Shown piece by piece: positions 17,118-25,222 of a stretch of 64,000 bases of DNA. The stretch is taken from assembly GCA_016218045.1 (NCBI GenBank), contig JACRFB010000045.1:1-64000 (forward strand), given 5' to 3'. This DNA is from Ignavibacteriota bacterium (GTDB taxonomy: Bacteria; Bacteroidota; Ignavibacteria; SZUA-365). Made by a program: the position numbers and the translations under genes. The number at the start of each line of letters is the position of its first letter. Position 1 is the first letter of the stretch. The notes below the pieces were generated by a model. That model made no database searches, was not told where the DNA came from, and was given only the letters and a program-made list of their open reading frames with translations.

Positions 17118-18983
17118 ATGAGTGCAGCCCGCGAAGCGCGGTCGAAGTCCGCGCGGCGTGTCTCGGCGCGCGATGACAGGCGCGTTTCCACGGCCGCCGC
17201 GCAGTGGTATGCTGTGGCGACGGCGGCGCTGGGTTTGCGCCTGTTCTTTCTGTACCAATTTGCGGATACACCGTTTTACACGGAACACGTATCAGACTCG
17301 AAGATCTACCTGGCGCTTGCCGAAGCGATCCGCAACGGAGCGCTGCCGGCGAAGGCCTGGTTCATGTCGCCCCTGTATCCCTATCTCCTTGCCCTCCTCG
17401 GCGGTGCGGGAGATCCGAACCTTCTGGCGCGGCTCGTGCAGTGTCTGCTGGGCGCCGCGACTGCTGTCATGACGGGGATGATCGCTGCGAGGTTGTGGAA
17501 TACACGTGCCGGGCTTGCCGCGGGACTGCTTGTCGCCGTGTCGCCCGAATTGTTGTTCTACGACACCATGCTGCTCACCGAGTCGCTGCTCGCCTTTTCT
17601 CTCACCGCACATCTGGCCGTGCTGCTGCGGCTCGAAAAATACGGCCGGCCACGGGACGCGGTTGTGTCGGGCCTTGCTCTCGGCGTTGCGCTGGTGACAC
17701 GTTTCTCGTTGATCCTGTATCCGGTACTGCTGGCCGCGGTGTACATGCGCGGACGTACCCGCGGCACTGCTCCGGCATTGCGTCTGCAGGGCCTGCTCGC
17801 GGCCTCCGCGCTGCTTGTCATAATACCGTTCACGATACGCAACGCGCTTGTCGAGGGTGTGTTTGTGCCCGTCACAAGCGCGGGTGGATACAACTTCCAT
17901 GCAGGGAACAACGGGTCCGCCCAGGGCTGGTACAATGTGCCTGAAGGGGTCGATATTGCGAAGGATCCGAACGGCGAACTCGAGGCCGAACGCGCCCTCG
18001 GCCGCGCCCTCACATCCTCCGAAACCTCGTCGTATTGGTTCTCGGTTGCGGGCCGCTGGATATCGGATAATCCGGTCCGATTTATGGGGCTGCTCGGCCG
18101 CAAGGTTTTGCTGTTTTTCCATCCGGCGGATATAGAGCAGACCGGTCTCAGCATGGGCTTCATCCGGCGCGAGTACGGTACGCTTCTCGATCTGCCATTG
18201 CCGCCGTTCCTCGTGCTTCTCGGTTTTGCCATCACGGGCTATGTTTTCGTTCTGCGGGCACGTCGGGGGGCGGTGGTTCCGCCCGTTCTTTTTGCGGCAT
18301 TTGTTCTCTCGACCGCTCTGTTCTTCATCGCGGGCCGCTTCCGTGTTCCGCTGATCCCGGTTCTTGCGGTGTACGGCGGCATCGCGGCGCAGGAGGCGCT
18401 GTGCGCGGTACGCGAGAAACGTTTCATGCCGCTCATGCAAAGCGCAGGAATCGGGCTGGGCACCGTCCTGCTCCTTGTTGTGGCGCAGCCGTCTTTCACC
18501 GAAGTGTACGAGAGAGAATACCAGACACTCGGCGACATGGCATTCCGCAACCGCGAGTACACGAAGGCCGAGCTGTTGTTCACACGTTCGCTGGCCGAAC
18601 GTCCGACACCCGACGTGTACGTGAACCGCGGCAATGCGCTCGCGGCGACGGGGCGGATCGCCGAAGCTCTGCCGATGTACGACAGCGCGCTCGCGCTGCG
18701 GCCGCGGCACACACTCGCGCTTTTTAACCGCGGGAACGCCCTGATGCAGGCCGAACGGCCCGAGCAGGCCTATCAGGCATGGTTCGAAGCGGCGCGCAGT
18801 GATCCGAATTTCGGACCCGCGCATCGGAATATGGGAATACTCCTGCTCCGGGCGGGCCGTGCCGCGGAGGCCGCCGCGGCGCTCGAACGCGCGGCCTCGC
18901 ACGAGCAGGATGCTGCCGTGCGGGAGACGATACTGCGCGATGCCGCCACGGCGAGAGCCCTGGCACAGGCGCCGCGCAAGTAG
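17118..18983 (+). CDS. membrane glycosyltransferase (GT39/ArnT-like) with C-terminal TPR repeats
   Basis: The 621-residue protein resembles the polyprenol-phosphate-dependent PMT/ArnT transferases (GT-C fold). The first periplasmic loop has HVSDSKIYLALAEAIRNG, where acidic residues sit in the catalytic position of the family. About ten hydrophobic segments follow up to residue 460, including a conserved SPLYPYLLALLGG. The C-terminal 150 residues form about four TPR units (GDMAFRNREYTKAELLFTRS, VNRGNALAATGRIAEALPMY). The enzyme should transfer a sugar from a lipid carrier to an acceptor at the outer face of the inner membrane, and the TPR part may bind the acceptor or a partner. The next gene converges with only 3 bp between stops. 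Confidence 0.82.
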   Translation: MSAAREARSKSARRVSARDDRRVSTAAAQWYAVATAALGLRLFFLYQFADTPFYTEHVSDSKIYLALAEAIRNGALPAKAWFMSPLYPYLLALLGGAGDPNLLARLVQCLLGAATAVMTGMIAARLWNTRAGLAAGLLVAVSPELLFYDTMLLTESLLAFSLTAHLAVLLRLEKYGRPRDAVVSGLALGVALVTRFSLILYPVLLAAVYMRGRTRGTAPALRLQGLLAASALLVIIPFTIRNALVEGVFVPVTSAGGYNFHAGNNGSAQGWYNVPEGVDIAKDPNGELEAERALGRALTSSETSSYWFSVAGRWISDNPVRFMGLLGRKVLLFFHPADIEQTGLSMGFIRREYGTLLDLPLPPFLVLLGFAITGYVFVLRARRGAVVPPVLFAAFVLSTALFFIAGRFRVPLIPVLAVYGGIAAQEALCAVREKRFMPLMQSAGIGLGTVLLLVVAQPSFTEVYEREYQTLGDMAFRNREYTKAELLFTRSLAERPTPDVYVNRGNALAATGRIAEALPMYDSALALRPRHTLALFNRGNALMQAERPEQAYQAWFEAARSDPNFGPAHRNMGILLLRAGRAAEAAAALERAASHEQDAAVRETILRDAATARALAQAPRK

Positions 18984-18986
18984 CCG

Positions 18987-19526
18987 TTACTCGAGCGAGC
19001 CGTCTGCCCCGGGAATTTCCGTGTCGGGACTCATCGCCTGATGCGGCGGAAGGTTCAGCACCTCGTCGGCGAAGTGCTGCACGAAGTACGCGACGATGTC
19101 CTTCACCGACACCACGCCGACCGGTTCGAAATTCCTGTTCACGACGGGAATGTGGCGGTAGCCGCCCAGATCCATGAAGTTCATCGCGTACGCGATCGTA
19201 TCGTCCTCGTAGAGGGACTGCGGATTGACGGTCATCACTTCCGTGAGCGGTGTCGTTTTCAGATCGAAGGAGACACCGAGGATCTTTTTCAGCACATCAC
19301 GTTCGGTGAAAATACCGAGCAGCTTCCCCCTGCTCGTGACAAGCACACAGCCGATGCGTTTCGTCTGCATCAGAAATATTGCCTGACTGATCGGCGTGTC
19401 TATTGCGCACGTGATGGCCGGCTTCATGATGGTCTTCAACGAGCGCCGCAACACGGTCGCGTCGATGGCGGGAATCTGGTGTTCCGACGATGCTCCATCG
19501 AGCGGCGATTGCAACTGATCGGTCAT
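18987..19526 (-). CDS. CBS-domain pair protein
   Basis: The 179-residue protein consists mainly of two CBS motifs: about residues 38-92 (SLKTIMKPAITCAIDTPISQ and GIFTERDVLKKILG) and about 100-160 (TPLTEVMTVNPQSLYEDDTI, RHIPVVNRNFEPVGVVSVKD). Tandem CBS domains bind adenine nucleotides and usually sense energy state. There is no catalytic domain, so it is a stand-alone Bateman module that probably regulates a partner. ATG 19526 is chosen because the longer upstream reading frame is not conserved-looking. A Bacteroidota-type promoter lies about 65 bp upstream. It converges with the glycosyltransferase gene. Confidence 0.88.
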   Translation of the reverse strand: MTDQLQSPLDGASSEHQIPAIDATVLRRSLKTIMKPAITCAIDTPISQAIFLMQTKRIGCVLVTSRGKLLGIFTERDVLKKILGVSFDLKTTPLTEVMTVNPQSLYEDDTIAYAMNFMDLGGYRHIPVVNRNFEPVGVVSVKDIVAYFVQHFADEVLNLPPHQAMSPDTEIPGADGSLE

Positions 19527-19869
19527 ACCTGCCTCGGACTGTGAAACGATTGCGGATGATGCGCTGAGCTCAGCGATAGAGAGTCTACAAAAGTACGGAG
19601 CGGAAATGTGTAATCCAATGACGGTGCCTCGTTCTTTGCAGATCAAGACAAAAACAGCTACTTTTCGGGGTAATACCCGGTTGAAACCTGCCGCGCGGAT
19701 CAGCACAGGCATGCGGACGTGTACACGGAAGTCGCGCATACCGATCCGTGCGGACGGCGGGATTGGGGCTTGATCACAGCACCAAGTCCCTGTGCGGAAC
19801 CACGCCCGGCACATTCCCGTTTTACCTGTAGAAACACACATTCATGACTGCACCCGGAGCATCGACCGA
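19527..19869. other. 343-bp divergent intergenic region between the CBS gene and the E1 gene
   Basis: No gene is seen. The part near 19588-19619 holds a candidate minus-strand promoter for the CBS protein. The part next to the E1 start has no clear promoter or ribosome binding site; the best visible purine run before ATG 19870 is GGAGCATCGACCGA. Confidence 0.5.
19588..19619 (-). promoter_or_regulatory. Bacteroidota-type promoter for the CBS-domain gene
   Basis: On the minus strand ATTG (19619-19616), a 20-bp spacer and TACTTTTG (19595-19588) match the Bacteroidota pattern TTTG-N19-TAnnTTTG, with the -7 element perfect. It lies about 60 bp upstream of the CBS start codon. Confidence 0.45.
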
Positions 19870-21939
19870 ATGAGCACACCCGCATCGCCGCAATCCGACG
19901 TCTCGATCAGCGCGGGCATTCAGCCCCTGCAGATTCCCGAGGATATTCCGTTCTCGGCCGAGGATCTGCGCGAAGTGCTGCGCCTGATGATGGTTGCGCG
20001 GCGGCTGGATCAGAAGATGCTGACCCTGCTCAAGCAGGGGAAGAGCTTTTTCCATATCGGCGGATCGGGGCATGAAGCCGCGCAGCTTGCCGCGGCCCGC
20101 GCGCTGACAGTAGGGAAAGACTGGGGATATCCGTATTACCGCGACCTCTCGTTTATGCTGGGCATGGGCATGACGGCGGAAATGGTGCTCGACAACTTTC
20201 TTGCCCGCGCCTGCGACGTCAACTCGGGCGGGCGGCAGATGCCCCAGCACTACGGCATGCGCAGCGCGCGCATCGTGTCACAATCCTCGCCCACGGGTAC
20301 GCAGTACCTCCACTCCGTCGGCACCGCGCTCGGTGCAAGACTCGACGGCCTCGACGAGGTTGTGTACGTCTCTTCGGGGGAAGGCACCACCAGCCAGGGC
20401 GATTTTCACGAGGCGCTGAACTGGGCGAGCCGCGAAAAACTGCCCGTGATATTCTGCGTGCAGGACAACAAGTACGCGATCTCCGTGCACCTCTCGCAGC
20501 AGACGGGCGGCAGCGTGTACGACATGGTCAACGGCTATGTCAACCTCGACCGCATCGAGGTCGACGGCACAAACTTCTTCGAAACCTATCAGGCCTTCCG
20601 CAAGGCCGTTGCGCGCGCGCGACGTGGTGACGGTCCGACGGTGGTTGTCACCGATGTTGTGCGCCTGCTCGCGCATTCCTCGTCCGACGACCAGACCAAA
20701 TACCGCAGCAAACAGGAATTGGAACTCGACCGGCTCCGCGACCCGATAGTGCGCCTGCGCGAGGCGCTCGTGCACGCGGGCATGCTCACACACGAGGAGG
20801 CCGACGCGATGCAGGCCACGGTGGCGCGCGACATCGACGAGACCGCCGATCGTGTCGAGGCCAAGGAGCTGCCGGAGCCGTCCACCGCCACGCACTACCT
20901 GTTCTCGCCGGATCCGCCCGCGCTCGCGTATGAAAACTCGAAACCCGCGGGGAATAAAACAGTGCTCGTGGATGCGATCAATCATGCGCTGCACGAGGAA
21001 ATGGAGTTGAACGACCGCATCGTGGTGTTCGGTCAGGATGTCGAGGACGGCAAGGGCGGCGTGTTCACCGCCACGAAGGGCCTGTCGACGCGATTCGGAC
21101 GCAGGCGTTGCTTCAACTCGCCGCTGGCCGAGTCCAGCATAGTCGGAACTTCGGTGGGCCTTGCAGTGCGCGGTTTCAAGCCCGTGGTCGAAATCCAATT
21201 CGGCGACTACATCTGGACGGCGATGATGCACATCCGCAACGAAGTTGCCACGATGCGTTATCGTTCGAACAACGACTGGAGCGCCCCCGTTGTCCTGCGT
21301 GTACCCGTGGGCGGGTACATACACGGCGCGCTTTACCACAGCCAGAGCATCGACGCCTATTTCGCGCATATCCCCGGCCTGCACATTGTGTACCCGTCCA
21401 ACGCGGCCGACGCCAAGGGCCTGCTCAAGACCGCGTGCCGCATCGACGATCCGGTGCTGTTTCTCGAGCACAAGGGCATATATCGACAGGGCCACGCTGC
21501 CGCTCTCGAACCCGATGCCGATTACCTGATCCCCTTCGGAAAAGCGTCCGTCAGGCGCGAGGGCCGCGACGTGACCGTCGTGTGCTGGGGAGCGCTCGTG
21601 AGCAAGGCGTTGGAAGCGGCGCGCGTACTCGACAAGGAGGGGATCTCGCTCGAGGTCATCGACATCCGCACACTGCTGCCGCTCGATATGGACACCATAC
21701 TCGCGTCGCTCCGGAAAACGGGCAAGTTGTTCATTGCGCACGAGGACAATCTCACGAACGGTTTCGGCGCCGAGATCGCCGCGCGTGCAGCGGCCCGCGC
21801 TTTCGAATTCCTCGACGCGCCCATCCGGCGTGTCGGCGCGGTGGACTGTCACGTGCCGTACTCCTGGACGCTCGAGAGCGAGATATTGCCGCAGGACCGC
21901 GACGTCATCAACGCGGCGCGTGAACTGGCACATTACTGA
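19870..21939 (+). CDS. 2-oxoacid dehydrogenase E1, fused alpha and beta subunits
   Basis: The 689-residue protein joins E1-alpha (about 25-335) and E1-beta (about 360-689), which are separate in many bacteria. It decarboxylates a branched-chain 2-oxoacid or pyruvate with thiamine diphosphate and passes the acyl group to E2. The TPP motif is GEGTTSQGDFHEALNWASRE through QDNKYAIS (about 170-205). The beta half begins KTVLVDAINHALHEEMELND with VVFGQDVEDGKGGVF, and carries PLAESSIVGTSVGLAVRGFKP. It ends with a transketolase C-terminal domain. Fused E1 of this kind is common for 2-oxoisovalerate dehydrogenase in this superphylum, so branched-chain substrates are likely but not proven. ATG 19870 gives the usual start region. 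E2 follows after 32 bp. Confidence 0.92.
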   Translation: MSTPASPQSDVSISAGIQPLQIPEDIPFSAEDLREVLRLMMVARRLDQKMLTLLKQGKSFFHIGGSGHEAAQLAAARALTVGKDWGYPYYRDLSFMLGMGMTAEMVLDNFLARACDVNSGGRQMPQHYGMRSARIVSQSSPTGTQYLHSVGTALGARLDGLDEVVYVSSGEGTTSQGDFHEALNWASREKLPVIFCVQDNKYAISVHLSQQTGGSVYDMVNGYVNLDRIEVDGTNFFETYQAFRKAVARARRGDGPTVVVTDVVRLLAHSSSDDQTKYRSKQELELDRLRDPIVRLREALVHAGMLTHEEADAMQATVARDIDETADRVEAKELPEPSTATHYLFSPDPPALAYENSKPAGNKTVLVDAINHALHEEMELNDRIVVFGQDVEDGKGGVFTATKGLSTRFGRRRCFNSPLAESSIVGTSVGLAVRGFKPVVEIQFGDYIWTAMMHIRNEVATMRYRSNNDWSAPVVLRVPVGGYIHGALYHSQSIDAYFAHIPGLHIVYPSNAADAKGLLKTACRIDDPVLFLEHKGIYRQGHAAALEPDADYLIPFGKASVRREGRDVTVVCWGALVSKALEAARVLDKEGISLEVIDIRTLLPLDMDTILASLRKTGKLFIAHEDNLTNGFGAEIAARAAARAFEFLDAPIRRVGAVDCHVPYSWTLESEILPQDRDVINAARELAHY

Positions 21940-21971
21940 ACCGCACATACGAATCACGAAGGAATACATGC

Positions 21972-23288
21972 ATGAGAGTTGACGTGCTGATGCCCAAGAT
22001 GGGCGAGAGCATCACAGAGGGTCGCATTCTGAAATGGGTGAAGAAACCCGGCGATGCTGTGGACAAGGATGAATCGATTCTGGAAATCGCGACCGACAAG
22101 GTCGATACCGAGGTACCGTCGCCCGCTTCGGGCATCCTGGTGGAAATGTTCGCCTCGGAAGGTGAAACCCGCGACGTGGGCGCCGTGCTCGCAGTGATCG
22201 AAACCGACGCCGCCGCGGCAGTTGTGGTCGAGTCGGTCTCCGCCGCTCCCGCATCCGCTGCATCGTCCGCCGCCCCCGTGGAGACAGCGGCGCCGCAGCC
22301 CGCATCCGCCCCCGCACCCGTTGTATCGACATCCGAGGCGCCCGCCGTAAAGAGCGAGAAGGGCGCGCGCTTCTACTCGCCTGTTGTCATGCGTATCGCG
22401 GCCGAGAACAATCTCGATTCGGCGGAGCTCGAGTCGATACACGGCAGCGGCGCCGGCGGCCGCGTGACCAAGTCCGACATACTTGCGTGGCTCGAGCAGC
22501 GCGGCAGCGCGCCCGCGGCGGGTCTGTCTCCGTCTCCGGCCGCATCCGCCCCGCAGCCGCGCCCCGCGCCGGTTCCGGGCAGCGGCGTTGAGGTGCTGCC
22601 CATGAGCAACATGCAGCGTCTCATGGCCGAACACATGGTGGAGAGCAAGCGTATTTCCCCGCACGTGGCACTCGCGGTGGACGTCGACATGACGGCCGTG
22701 GTGCGCTTCCGCGATGCAAACGCCGCCGCGTTCAAACAGCGCGAAGGGATTTCACTCACCTTCATGCCGTTTGTCGCGGAGGCCGCCATTCAGGCGCTCA
22801 AGGAACATCCGCTCGTGAACGCGTCGGTCGATGGCGCATCGATTCTGATCAAACGATTCGTGAATCTCGGCATCGCCGTGGCTCTCGACGACGGCGGACT
22901 CATCGTGCCCGTGGTCAAACATGCGGATGCGTTAAACACTGTCGGACTGGCTCGTTCCATCGCCGACGTCGCCTCGCGTGCGCGGAAAAAACGCCTGCAG
23001 CCGGAGGAGATACAGGACGGCACATTCACGATCACCAACTTTGGCGTCTTCGGATCCACTTGGGGTATTCCCATCATCAACCAGCCCCAGGTTGCGATTC
23101 TCGGAGTCGGCACCATGCAGAAGAAACCCGTCGTGCTCGAACGCGACGGAGAGGATGTGATTGCGGTGCGGTCGATGATGACTCTCACGCTGTCGTTCGA
23201 TCATCGCATCGTCGACGGCGCGCTGGGGGGCAAGTATCTCGAGAGCCTGAAACGGATTCTCGAGTCCTTCGAACCCGCCGCTATCTGA
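21972..23288 (+). CDS. dihydrolipoamide acyltransferase (E2) of a 2-oxoacid dehydrogenase complex
   Basis: The 438-residue E2 has three parts. The lipoyl domain (1-80) has the modified lysine at about residue 43 in EIATDKVDTEVPSP. An Ala/Pro-rich linker leads to the E3/E1-binding domain (about 133-170, SPVVMRIAAENNLDS, GSGAGGRVTKSDILAWLE). After a second linker comes the acyltransferase domain (about 200-438), with the active-site LSFDHRIVDGALGGKYLESL near the C-terminus. It accepts the acyl group from the fused E1 just upstream. lipA, which makes the lipoyl cofactor it needs, is two genes downstream. No E3 (lipoamide dehydrogenase) is in this window. Confidence 0.95.
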   Translation: MRVDVLMPKMGESITEGRILKWVKKPGDAVDKDESILEIATDKVDTEVPSPASGILVEMFASEGETRDVGAVLAVIETDAAAAVVVESVSAAPASAASSAAPVETAAPQPASAPAPVVSTSEAPAVKSEKGARFYSPVVMRIAAENNLDSAELESIHGSGAGGRVTKSDILAWLEQRGSAPAAGLSPSPAASAPQPRPAPVPGSGVEVLPMSNMQRLMAEHMVESKRISPHVALAVDVDMTAVVRFRDANAAAFKQREGISLTFMPFVAEAAIQALKEHPLVNASVDGASILIKRFVNLGIAVALDDGGLIVPVVKHADALNTVGLARSIADVASRARKKRLQPEEIQDGTFTITNFGVFGSTWGIPIINQPQVAILGVGTMQKKPVVLERDGEDVIAVRSMMTLTLSFDHRIVDGALGGKYLESLKRILESFEPAAI

Positions 23289-23298
23289 GAGTGCCCGG

Positions 23299-23652
23299 GT
23301 GCCGGCGAGCCTGCGGAGAACACTAAAAATCAGCATCGGGATCGTGACGGTCCCGGTGCTGATAGTCGGGTCGCTGATTCTCTACGACGGGCTTCAGCAC
23401 TATATCGACGACGACCTCCCCGCCGACACCGGTGGCGCCTTCGCCACCACACTGCTGGGTCTCACAATCGTATCATTTCCACTCACCACGTTTTTTGGAT
23501 ACAAGACAAGCAAGAGTTTACAGCGGCAGCGGTCGCAGTACGATCAGCCCGACGTTCCACTCAAATTCGTCTCGCTGATCATCGTCACCTCGATGCTTGT
23601 CTTTGTCACATTTCTCTGCTTGACGCTCTACATCGTCACGATCACCTCGTGA
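23299..23652 (+). CDS. small three-helix membrane protein of unknown function
   Basis: A GTG start at 23299 gives 117 residues with three hydrophobic helices: about 11-28 (SIGIVTVPVLIVGSLILYDG), 47-66 (ATTLLGLTIVSFPLTTFFGY) and 89-115 (FVSLIIVTSMLVFVTFLCLT). A short acidic loop (HYIDDDLPADTGG) and a basic loop (KTSKSLQRQRSQYDQ) lie between them. I do not recognise a family. It is squeezed between E2 (10 bp) and lipA (24 bp) on the same strand. The coherent membrane topology supports a real gene, although the ribosome binding site is weak. Confidence 0.65.
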   Translation: MPASLRRTLKISIGIVTVPVLIVGSLILYDGLQHYIDDDLPADTGGAFATTLLGLTIVSFPLTTFFGYKTSKSLQRQRSQYDQPDVPLKFVSLIIVTSMLVFVTFLCLTLYIVTITS

Positions 23653-23676
23653 CGTGCGGGCGGCGGAAAGGCCTGC

Positions 23677-24546
23677 ATGGACATCCCCTCTGACTCACCC
23701 GCGCGCACGCCGCGGCCCTCGTGGCTCAAGGTGCGCGTGCCTCTCGGCACCTCCTACAGCGAACTGCGTCATATCATCGACGGACAGCGCTTGAACACCG
23801 TCTGCGAGGACGCACGCTGCCCAAACATGGCCGAGTGCTGGAATCACGGCACCGCCACCTTCATGATACTTGGTGACGTGTGCACACGGAGCTGCGGTTT
23901 TTGTGCCGTAAAAACCGGACGTCCTCCCTCGTTGGATCTCGACGAACCGCGCCGCGTGGCGGAGGCCGTCGTGGCGATGCGGCTGCGCTATGCCGTAGTC
24001 ACCTCCGTCAACCGCGACGAACTTCCCGACGGCGGCGCATCCGTGTTCGCGGCGACCATCCGTGCGATACGCGACCGCCTGCCCGCCTGCCGTGTCGAGG
24101 TTCTCATACCCGATTTTCAAGGCGATACCGCCGCCGTGGATGCCGTGCTCGACGCGGATCCCGACGTGCTCAACCACAACGTCGAAACCGTGCCGCGGCT
24201 GTACAGATCGGTGCGTCCGCAGGCGAAATTCGACCGCAGTCTCGCCGTCCTTCGCCGCGCCCACGCGCGCGGCATCACGGCAAAGACCGGCTTCATGCTC
24301 GGCCTCGGTGAGACGCGCGACGAGGTGCGGTCGCTGCTTGCCGCCGTGCGCGACGCGGGCGTCGATATCGTGACGATTGGGCAGTATCTGCAGCCGAGCA
24401 AGGAACACCTGCCGGTGGACCGCTACGTGCCGCCCGACGAATTCGCCGCATGGCGGGAGGAAGGGTTGACGCTGGGATTTTCGCATGTGGAATCCGGGCC
24501 GCTCGTGCGTTCGAGTTATCACGCGGCGGAACAGGTCCTGCCCTGA
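23677..24546 (+). CDS. lipA: lipoyl synthase
   Basis: LipA is a radical SAM enzyme that inserts two sulfurs into octanoyl groups on E2 and other lipoyl-domain proteins. The 289-residue protein has both cluster motifs: the auxiliary-cluster [14 protein letters not shown] (about 47-60) and the radical [11 protein letters not shown] (about 69-76). It also has [15 protein letters not shown] and the late [16 protein letters not shown] block with the conserved RSSY. The length is typical. Its position directly behind the E1/E2 genes fits its role in maturing E2. It ends 67 bp before secG. Confidence 0.97.
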   Translation: MDIPSDSPARTPRPSWLKVRVPLGTSYSELRHIIDGQRLNTVCEDARCPNMAECWNHGTATFMILGDVCTRSCGFCAVKTGRPPSLDLDEPRRVAEAVVAMRLRYAVVTSVNRDELPDGGASVFAATIRAIRDRLPACRVEVLIPDFQGDTAAVDAVLDADPDVLNHNVETVPRLYRSVRPQAKFDRSLAVLRRAHARGITAKTGFMLGLGETRDEVRSLLAAVRDAGVDIVTIGQYLQPSKEHLPVDRYVPPDEFAAWREEGLTLGFSHVESGPLVRSSYHAAEQVLP

Positions 24547-24556
24547 GCACGGGCAT

Positions 24557-24587
24557 TTTGCAGTTATTTCCCGGGCTCGTATATTAG
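24557..24587 (+). promoter_or_regulatory. candidate Bacteroidota-type promoter for secG
   Basis: TTTG (24557-24560), exactly 19 bp, then TATATTAG (24580-24587) fits the TTTG-N19-TAnnTTTG pattern with two mismatches in the -7 element. The same site also reads as a sigma-70-like TTTTGC-N18-TATATT. The secG ATG is 27 bp downstream. Confidence 0.5.
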
Positions 24588-24613
24588 AAAGATTCGACTA
24601 CGAGGAGTATTCA

Positions 24614-25012
24614 ATGTACACGATCATCATTCTTGTCATTCTCATCATCAGCGCTCTGATGACGGTTGTGATTCTGATGCAGAGCAGCAAAGGTCAGGGT
24701 CTTTCCGGCGCCTTCGGCGGAGCCGGCGGTGTCGGCACCATGCTCGGCGTGCGCCGCGCGGCCGATGTGCTCTCGAACGCAACGTGGATTCTCGCGGCCG
24801 CGTTTGTGGTTCTCATCTTCGCGGTGAACATGTTTTTCCTCCCGACGCAGGGATCGCAGGATTCCATCTTCATCGAGCAGGTGCCGATGAATGCCGCGCA
24901 GCGCCAGATGCAGCAGCCCGCGCCGCAGCAGCAGCAGGCGGCCCCGCAGCAGCAGCCCGCGCCGCAGCAGCCCCCGCAGCCCAACCCGCAGCCCGCGCCC
25001 GCAGGCAACTAA
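24614..25012 (+). CDS. secG: preprotein translocase subunit SecG with Pro/Gln-rich tail
   Basis: SecG assists SecYE during protein export across the inner membrane. The 132-residue protein has two helices (about 1-22 and 54-76) around the conserved cytoplasmic loop MQSSKGQGLSGAFGGAGGVG, which is the family signature. The C-terminal 40 residues (AAQRQMQQPAPQQQQ and on) are almost only Gln, Pro and Ala and are not part of the family core. A GAGGAG ribosome site lies 6 bp before ATG 24614. It has its own candidate promoter and is followed by a convergent gap to the histidine kinase gene. Confidence 0.93.
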   Translation: MYTIIILVILIISALMTVVILMQSSKGQGLSGAFGGAGGVGTMLGVRRAADVLSNATWILAAAFVVLIFAVNMFFLPTQGSQDSIFIEQVPMNAAQRQMQQPAPQQQQAAPQQQPAPQQPPQPNPQPAPAGN

Positions 25013-25034
25013 TTTTCGCGCAGTTCGCGCGACG

Positions 25035-25089
25035 CGCGCCCGGAATAGACGAGACACGCTTCACCCGTGTCACGCCTGTTCCGGGCGCG
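25035..25089. other. nested inverted repeat between convergent secG and kinase genes
   Basis: A perfect 11-bp outer stem (25035-25045 with 25079-25089) encloses a perfect 6-bp hairpin (GACACG at 25053-25058, CGTGTC at 25066-25071). There is no adjacent T run on either strand, so a classic rho-independent terminator is doubtful. It could be a bidirectional transcription block or a structured 3' end. Confidence 0.6.
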
Positions 25090-25122
25090 GTCTCGTTCTC
25101 GTGCCGCCCTCTACGCCTCAAC

Positions 25123-25171
25123 GTATGGGATAAACCTCGGGGCGTGATACGCCGGGTATGGGATAACCTCG
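25123..25171. repeat. two near-identical direct repeats, 33-bp period
   Basis: GTATGGGATAAACCTCG (25123-25139) recurs as GTATGGGATAACCTCG (25156-25171), one base shorter. They lie in the secG/kinase convergent gap just right of the nested inverted repeat. Confidence 0.6.
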
Positions 25172-25222
25172 CGGCGAGGTTCGCCGGTCGCGTTGTGTGC
25201 GCCGCCACAACGGCCGTGTTGT

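Noticed and set aside
12210-18902. Other long antisense frames (12210-13373, 14685-15854, 17292-18902, all minus)
   Set aside because: They have Arg/His/Gly-biased composition without family motifs and lie fully inside well-supported plus-strand genes.
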